NCBI RefSeq assembly: GCF_019703515.2
Contig: NC_059393.1
Location: forward strand, 12,046,001-12,110,000
Origin: Myxocyprinus asiaticus
Taxonomy: Eukaryota > Chordata > Actinopteri > Cypriniformes > Catostomidae
DNA length: 64,000 bases
Direction of reading: 5' to 3'
The notes beneath the pieces were generated by a model that saw only the letters and a program-made list of their open reading frames with translations, did not search any database and was not told the origin of the DNA. A program made the position numbers and the translations under genes. This document shows, piece by piece, positions 11,522 through 64,000 of this stretch (its first letter is position 1; every line of letters starts with the position of its first letter).

Positions 11522-13095
11522 GTGCATCTCAATAAATTAGAATGTCATGGAAAAGTTCATTGATTTCAGTAATTCAACTCAAATTGTGAAACTCGTGTAT
11601 TAAATAAATTCAATGCACACAGACTGAAGTAGTTTAAGTCTTTGGTTCTTTTAATTGTGATGATTTTGGCTCACATTTAACAAAAACCCACCAATTCACT
11701 ATCTCAAAAAATTAGAATATGGTGACATGCCAATCAGCTAATCAACTCAAAACACCTGCAAAGGTTTCCTGAGCCTTCAAAATGGTCTCTCAGTTTGGTT
11801 CACTAGGCTACACAATCATGGGGAAGACTGCTGATCTGACAGTTGTCCAGAAGACAATCATTGACACCCTTCACAAGGAGGGTAAGCCACAAACATTCAT
11901 TGCCAAAGAAGCTGGCTGTTCACAGAGTGCTGTATCCAAGCATGTTAACAGAAAGTTGAGTGGAAGGAAAAAGTGTGGAAGAAAAAGATGCACAACCAAC
12001 CGAGAGAACCGCAGCCTTATGATTGTCAAGCAAAATCGATTCAAGAATTTGGGTGAACTTCATAAGGAATGGACTGAGGCTGGGGTCAAGGCATCAAGAG
12101 CCACCACACACAGACGTGTCAAGGAATTTGGCTACAGTTGTCGTATTCCTCTTGTAAAGCCACTCCTGAACCACAAACAACGTCAGAGGTGTCTTACCTG
12201 GGCTAAGGAGAAGAAGAACTGGACTGTTGCCCAGTGGTCCAAAGTCCTCTTTTCAGATGAGAGCAAGTTTTGTATTTCATTTGGAAACCAAGGTCCTAGA
12301 GTCTGGAGGAAGGGTGGAGAAGCTCATAGCCCAAGTTGCTTGAAGTCCAGTGTTAAGTTTCCACAGTCTGTGATGATTTGGGGTGCAATGTCATCTGCTG
12401 GTGATGGTCCATTGTGTTTTTTGAAAACCAAAGTCACTGCACCCGTTTACCAAGAAATTTTGGAGCACTTCAGGCTTCCTTCTGCTGACCAGCTTTTTAA
12501 AGATGCTGATTTCATTTTCCAGCAGGATTTGGCACCTGCCCACACTGCCAAAAGCACCAAAAGTTGGTTAAATGACCATGGTGTTGGTGTGCTTGACTGG
12601 CCAGCAAACTCACCAGACCTGAACCCCATAGAGAATCTGTGGGATATTGTCAAGAGGAAAATGAGAAACGAGACCAAAAAATGCAGATGAGCTGTAGGCC
12701 ACTGTCAAAGAAACCTGGGCTTCCATACCACCTCAGCAGTGCCACAAACTGATCACCTCCATGCCACGCCGAATTGAGGCAGTAATTAAAGCAAAAGGAG
12801 CCCCTACCAAGTACTGAGTACATATACAGTAAATGAACATACTTTCCAGAAGGCCAACAATTCACTAAAAATGTTTTTTTTTATTGGTCTTATGATGTAT
12901 TCTAATTTTTTGAGACAGTGAATTGGTGGGTTTTTGTTAAATGTGAGCCAAAATCATCACAATTAAAAGAACCAAAGACTTAAACTACTTCAGTCTGTGT
13001 GCATTGAATTTATTTAATACACGAGTTTCACAATTTGAGTTGAATTAATGAAATAAATGAACTTTTCCACGACATTCTAATTTATTGAGATGCAC

Positions 13096-13098
<3 letters not shown>
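11519..13098 (+). mobile_element. Tc1-like element, near full length
   Basis: A 1580-bp element with long inverted repeats of about 210 bp. The left end caggtgcatctcaataaatt is matched by its inverse at the right, and further in ccaccaattcac is also shared. It sits in a TA array, with TA directly at 13099-13100; the left flank is ca, presumably mutated. It carries one transposase frame on the plus strand with late lesions. It lies in the inferred dennd1b 3' UTR, opposite in orientation to that gene. Confidence 0.92.
11782..12817 (+). pseudogene. Tc1 transposase with frameshift and nonsense codon
   Basis: Open for 302 codons from ATG 11782; a second possible start is MGKTADLT at 11818. The first third is the paired-like helix-turn-helix region (AKEAGCSQSAVSKHVN), followed by a basic stretch GRKKCGRKR. 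All three catalytic motifs of the DD34E triad are intact: SDESKFCI, FQQDLAPAHTA and SPDLNPIENLW. The frame is lost in the A run near 12675, giving a stop at 12688-12690. In the corrected frame a TAG at about 12697 is a second lesion, and the conserved tail RRIEAVIKAKGAPTKY runs to the stop at 12815-12817. The enzyme core is intact but the C-terminus is broken, so activity is unlikely. Confidence 0.9.

Positions 13099-13146
<48 letters not shown>
13099..13146. repeat. TA microsatellite
   Basis: Right-hand part of the TA array into which the Tc1 inserted. Confidence 0.95.
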
Positions 13147-13148
<2 letters not shown>

Positions 13149-15830
13149 CTAATTATACATATTTATCATTATATTATTGATTTTACCAGGCTTGATTTTA
13201 TTACACCATTATGTCCTGAGGGTTCTGAGGAAATTAAGTACATTACGTACATTTATTACGTACTTTTAGCACTCTTGAATAACTTTCATACTTGCGATTT
13301 TTATGACCCCACCTTATTTGACTCTACTTGAAATATATGTACTTTTTTAAAAGTATTTCAGTGAAGTACTAAAAGGTGATTTAAAATGGTAGAAAACTTG
13401 TGATGAAGAAATAGTGGCCATTTACCTTGTATGTTCATATACATTTGAACCTAAAATCTTATTCTTGAAAGAAAAAAGTCCATCAGTGATAATACCAATG
13501 TCACTGGTAGAGGTTCCATGCCATCATTTGTATGTTCTTTGCAATGTATGTGTGAACTGTGAATTGGACCTTATTCACGCTTGCGCCATCTTTGATTTTT
13601 ACCGGGAATGAAAACGCTGTGAGGGATAGACTTACCATCTCTTCAATGGCACGCACGGTATAAAGCTGTATAAAGCTTCTTGATCACATCTGATTTTCCA
13701 CAACTCATGTTGCCTGTAGTTCTTTGTATACTGAATGTTCTTGGAAAGATATTTCTTCAATGTTTTGTCCGTGGAGCGATCCAAGAACATTTTGAACGGC
13801 ATTATAGCCCATTGAAGAGACTGTATGTCTATCCCTCACAGTAGTTGTAATTCCCGTCAAAAATCAAAGAGTGTGCTGCAGTGAATAAGGTCTAATAACA
13901 CTAGTTTAAATGCTATTCAAAAGATCACTGGAATTTACCACTAAATAAACACTTGCCTCAAAATATTAGTTGACTGATAACACTGATTACAATCTGCATA
14001 GTTCAGGGTGCAACTTTAGACCCTCTCTAATATATCTAAAGACTGAAACCTACAGAATATAGTTTCAGAACAAATACAAAAAACTTGTTATAATTAAGGG
14101 TCAGTAAAGAAGCCATGTGGATGTTATGAGGTTGACTGGAATCGAGATGCAGATTTGAGACACGGGTCCTAAAACACAAAATGCTTTTACGACCACATCA
14201 TTACCACAGTAGATTGCGCAGGAGGGGTGAGGTAAGTCATTAAAGTGTCTGACTGAATGGCATGTGTCCTAAATAACTACACTGGCCTAAACACTTCTCA
14301 GCCACTAAGGCAACAAGTGCTGGATCTAATTAACACTTCCTGCTTGGCAGACCAATACAGCTTTGAAAGTGATGGCTACAGAGAACATGAGTAAAATGCA
14401 TGAAACAGAGGACAAGCCATCTATAATTTTCATCTTCTAACTAAAACAATTGGCAAAACTTTGCAAGCTTGACACAAAAGAGGGGTGGAGGGTGTTCTAC
14501 TAATTAAGGCCAGAAACATACTCTTACAAGTACGTAAACATACGTTTGCCAAAGTATTGCAAACGCATGATCTCGTTGTACATACTTAACGCACATTAAT
14601 TCGGTACTGTTGCGTAACTAACCTCAGTACTCAAGTTTTTTCACTGACTTATTCAGCAAGATTTTCTTCAAACTTTTGGCTTGCCATTGCTGGCCTATAA
14701 GAGAAAACAAGTCATAGAAGAAGAGAGTTTATGCTAATGCCCACTATAGTGGCTTTTGGCAATGATGAGAATGAATTGTAATTACGAATTGCGTTCTTAC
14801 GCGTTTCAGAACACAATAATGCGTAAATTCAATCTTCCGTAGTTAGAAGTGTTTGCATTCACCTACTTGCATAGAGTATGTTTTGGCCCACTGAACATCG
14901 TACTAGGTTTCATAAAGGGTTTAAAATGTATTTATTTATCTGAGGGTAACAGGCATTCCTCTTGGGCAGCTATAGCCCAAGAATTTTCATGTTCTTAATA
15001 GGCATAAAAGCAAAAAAAAAACCTTCATATTCTATGGCCGTAATTTTTAAGGCTAACAGACTTAAATATGATAGTTGAAAAAAATTAAAAGTCAAGAGAA
15101 AAAAGTAACTGGGATTTAACTTGGGCCAGGCTAAGCTGAAAGTATAATCCTAAACATCTTTATCTTGGATAAAAGCAGAAACCTGAGAATTGTCTTGAAA
15201 AAAATACTACTTTCCAAAAATATAGCAAATTGATTCATTACGCACAATGTGGCCTACATAAATATCTCTCTTTAAGATGCACTGCATGCAAAAGATTTGT
15301 GATAGTAGTAGCAAGCTAGCCACCTACAGTTACAGTCTAGAAATACTGTATAGAAGCAAATTTAAAATGTTTAAGGCATTTTAGGCTGAAATTCGCTCAA
15401 TATTTAAATACTTTTCATACAATTTAGTAAAATATATATAGACAGAAGACTGCCCCTTATCCACAGTGTTTTATCTTTAAAGATTTACAGTGATTTGAAT
15501 CTATCCTTGGTTAAGTGAAAATCATCTGCATTGAATGTTCAAATTGGGATACAGCTACAATAAATTAAACTGATTGATAAATGTTGCAATAAATTCTGTT
15601 TAACCATTACAGTATCACCGGACCATTCTTTGTTCTTTCCATACATCAGTTTTGAAAGTCTACTTTCAGATCAAATGTAAAAAATAAAAGGACTGATCAT
15701 TCACATTAACTACAAAAATCCTTTGAAATGTACCTCATACTTCATTCAAAGAGAGTGCTGGTGTGACGTCGGATTAGAGCGTAAATAAGAAGCAAAAGAG
15801 GTTACAAGATGGGAGTGTTGTCTCATATTC

Positions 15831-62138
<46,308 letters not shown>

Positions 62139-62744
62139 CTACAACAAGAAAACAGAGACAAATGTACGAGGCTCCTTCGTATGATGGGCAAAGAAAACAC
62201 TCCTTTTTGTGGGTGCATTGAACACGCCATTTAACAAGCTTTGCTTTAGGGGATTCCGTTTATTGTGTGCCAGGAGAGCAGGCAGTATCACATACAGGTG
62301 ACTTTTTAATCTTACAAAGCTCGAAATGAAAATATACTTAATATTTAATACAAGGATATATATTTAATATATATAATTATATATTATAAAATATAATTTA
62401 TACAATTAAATGTGGATTTTTGTTGTTGTTGTTGTTTTATTCTCTTCTCCACGTTTGCTCTGATGTTAACAGGACAGGTTCAAATCATCAATCATGGCCC
62501 TAAAAATACACCAAAGCACAAGACTTAAGGTGTCAAATGTGTAGCAGCTTTGGCTCTGATACTATATTAATTATGTTTTATTACTGCTATACATACATAG
62601 TAAATAATCTAACTCTACAAGCAGTGAACTGTTAATTACATTGCTGGCATGGATGTTTAATGAGTGAACACCCAAGTGACACTACACCACAGCCTGATTC
62701 CCCCTCATGGCTACCTAGCAGTTGTAATGACCTGTGTGTACGAG

Positions 62745-62746
<2 letters not shown>
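62139..62746. other. dennd1b intron, no feature seen
   Basis: AT-rich intron with a short TTG run near 62419-62434. No exon. Confidence 0.5.

Positions 62747-62834
<88 letters not shown>
62747..62834. repeat. Long CA microsatellite
   Basis: 44 uninterrupted CA units on the plus strand. The longest perfect simple repeat in the window and likely highly polymorphic. Confidence 0.98.
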
Positions 62835-62836
<2 letters not shown>

Positions 62837-63664
62837 AGCTTCCTCATCTTTCAGATTAAAATAACATGATTAAATATGGAAAAAGAACAGAGGTCTGAAG
62901 GCTCCTCTGGGACTTCATTAGGGCAAATTGCCAAAGAATGAAACATGAGTTAGCCAAGAGAGACTGTGAGCTGTTGGAATACCACAGGGAGTAGGGCTGG
63001 ATGGGGGGGTCTTGACAATTGGAGCTTCCAGTAATGTGCGAACCATGGCTCTGTACTATCAAGAGACCCCCCTTGCTCACTGACACACACAATATCACAA
63101 TTGACCAGTGAAACCAACCAAGCTTGGCGGTGGCACAACAGTTAGGTTACAAAATATCCATCCAAAGCCACACCTTCCCCTTATACGAGGTGCAGTTTTA
63201 TACGTCCTTAGACAAGATAAAAGGCCAAAGGCATACTTTATGCGAGTACGCGTCAGAAAATGAGAGCACTTGATCAATGCATAGCCAATGCGTGGTCCGG
63301 TTGAACATGCTTAACGTGCATTTGTGCATGACTGCGGTAGAAACAAACCTCAGTACTGAAGGGGGCAACAGAGTTACCTTAAAAGGTCTGTGCCATTAAA
63401 CTGGATGTGCTATTATTCGGGTAAGCTGCTATTAGTATATTGACTTCAACTTACTTGATTAGCAATATTCTCTTCAAACTAACAGTAGAAGCGGACAGTT
63501 CACACTAATGTCCGCTTTAGCACCCCTTGCAGCAACACTGAGACTGCAATGCGTACTTGCGTTGTGTTATCAGTTGTGATCTGACACATTTTTCAACACA
63601 ACAACACAGCGAAATGAAACGCCTGCATTCATTTTGTTGCAGCCTTAAGAGTGGTCGTGTTCCT
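62835..63664. other. dennd1b intron, no feature seen
   Basis: Mostly unique-looking sequence. I searched the minus strand for the missing central DENN exon and found none. Confidence 0.5.
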
Positions 63665-64000
63665 GAAGCCCCGTTCACACTGCCAGTGACATCGCGCAAC
63701 GAAGCGACATGATCCCATACATTTTCAATGAGAGCACAGTGTCTTCCGGCGACACGAGCTGTCGCGACCGTTGGTGACAGAGATCACTGCGGGGAGCGAC
63801 AAGTACAGTTGAGAAAATTTCTACTTTATGCAAATGAAGAGCGACTACCAATGACAGTGAAGACAGAGGAGCTTACATCATCCTTCTCTAGGCAGTGAGT
63901 GAGATACTGGAGTCGACCGTTTGTCTTGTTTAATGATATGATGCATTAAGCACTGCTGCAGGTTATATAAAATGCTCTTCCGAGCAGAATGTGCATTTTT
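63665..64000. repeat. Probable interspersed repeat, left part only
   Basis: CpG-rich text with repeated gcgac words (gcgcaacgaagcgac, gtcgcgaccg, gagcgacaagtac) beginning near gttcacactgccag. It resembles a dispersed cyprinid element by composition, but its right end is outside the window and no second copy is here. Confidence 0.4.

Larger units (their letters stand above)
9905..15830 (-). other. dennd1b: Probable long dennd1b 3' UTR, containing a Tc1 insertion
   Basis: This follows the dennd1b stop in transcript direction. It contains no exon-like reading frame apart from the Tc1 transposase at 11782-12817. On the minus strand an AATAAA (plus 9921-9926) is followed by AT-rich sequence, a reasonable end. 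Without the 1.58 kb Tc1 and its TA flanks the UTR would be about 4.2 kb. The extent is inferred, and earlier polyadenylation is possible. Features inside are a poly-A run at 10512-10541 and TA arrays next to the Tc1. Confidence 0.4.

Overview
This is vertebrate genomic DNA: AT-rich, mostly intronic, full of transposon relics and with no prokaryotic gene organisation. The repeat content (Tc1 elements including a Sleeping Beauty-like one, TTAA-flanked MITEs, a tRNA-headed SINE, long CA and TA microsatellites) and the gene pair crb1-dennd1b point to a teleost, most likely a cyprinid. The species assignment is inference.

Two host genes are present and converge tail to tail. On the + strand only the last coding exon of crb1 is in the window (8287-8505). 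It encodes the transmembrane helix and the short cytoplasmic tail ending in ERLI; bases 1-8286 are its last intron and the 3' UTR follows. On the - strand lies the 3' two thirds of dennd1b, a Rab35 exchange factor. Twelve well-supported coding exons between 15831 and 62138 join in one consistent frame (564 codons plus stop) and cover the end of the central DENN domain, the dDENN domain and the whole C-terminal tail. The N-terminal exons lie beyond 62138. One further 39-nt exon at 32755-32793 is a weak candidate. The crb1-dennd1b neighbourhood matches the order in other vertebrates.

Region by region. 1-8286 is the crb1 last intron with SINE copies, TTAA-flanked MITEs (one carrying a SINE and sitting inside another repeat) and a deleted Tc1. 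8287-9.7 kb is the crb1 terminal exon. 9.9-15.8 kb is the probable long dennd1b 3' UTR, split by a 1.58 kb Tc1 with a decayed transposase. 15.8-17.6 kb holds the last three dennd1b exons. 17.6-29.8 kb is a 12.3 kb intron with a nested repeat cluster at 23.2-26.7 kb and a SINE with a perfect 16-bp target duplication. 29.8-45.1 kb holds six exons, MITEs, a 2 kb CpG-richer insertion-like block (35.9-37.9 kb) and one hAT-like element inside another (40.0-41.1 kb). 45.1-57.4 kb is an intron with two Tc1 elements of inverted/direct-repeat type, both with broken transposases. 57.4-62.1 kb holds the three upstream-most exons in view; the rest is intron.

I see no new gene system. The most notable structures are the layered insertions, the precise lesions in the transposases, microsatellites placed at dennd1b splice sites, and several unique intronic blocks that look like conserved non-coding DNA but need alignment to prove.
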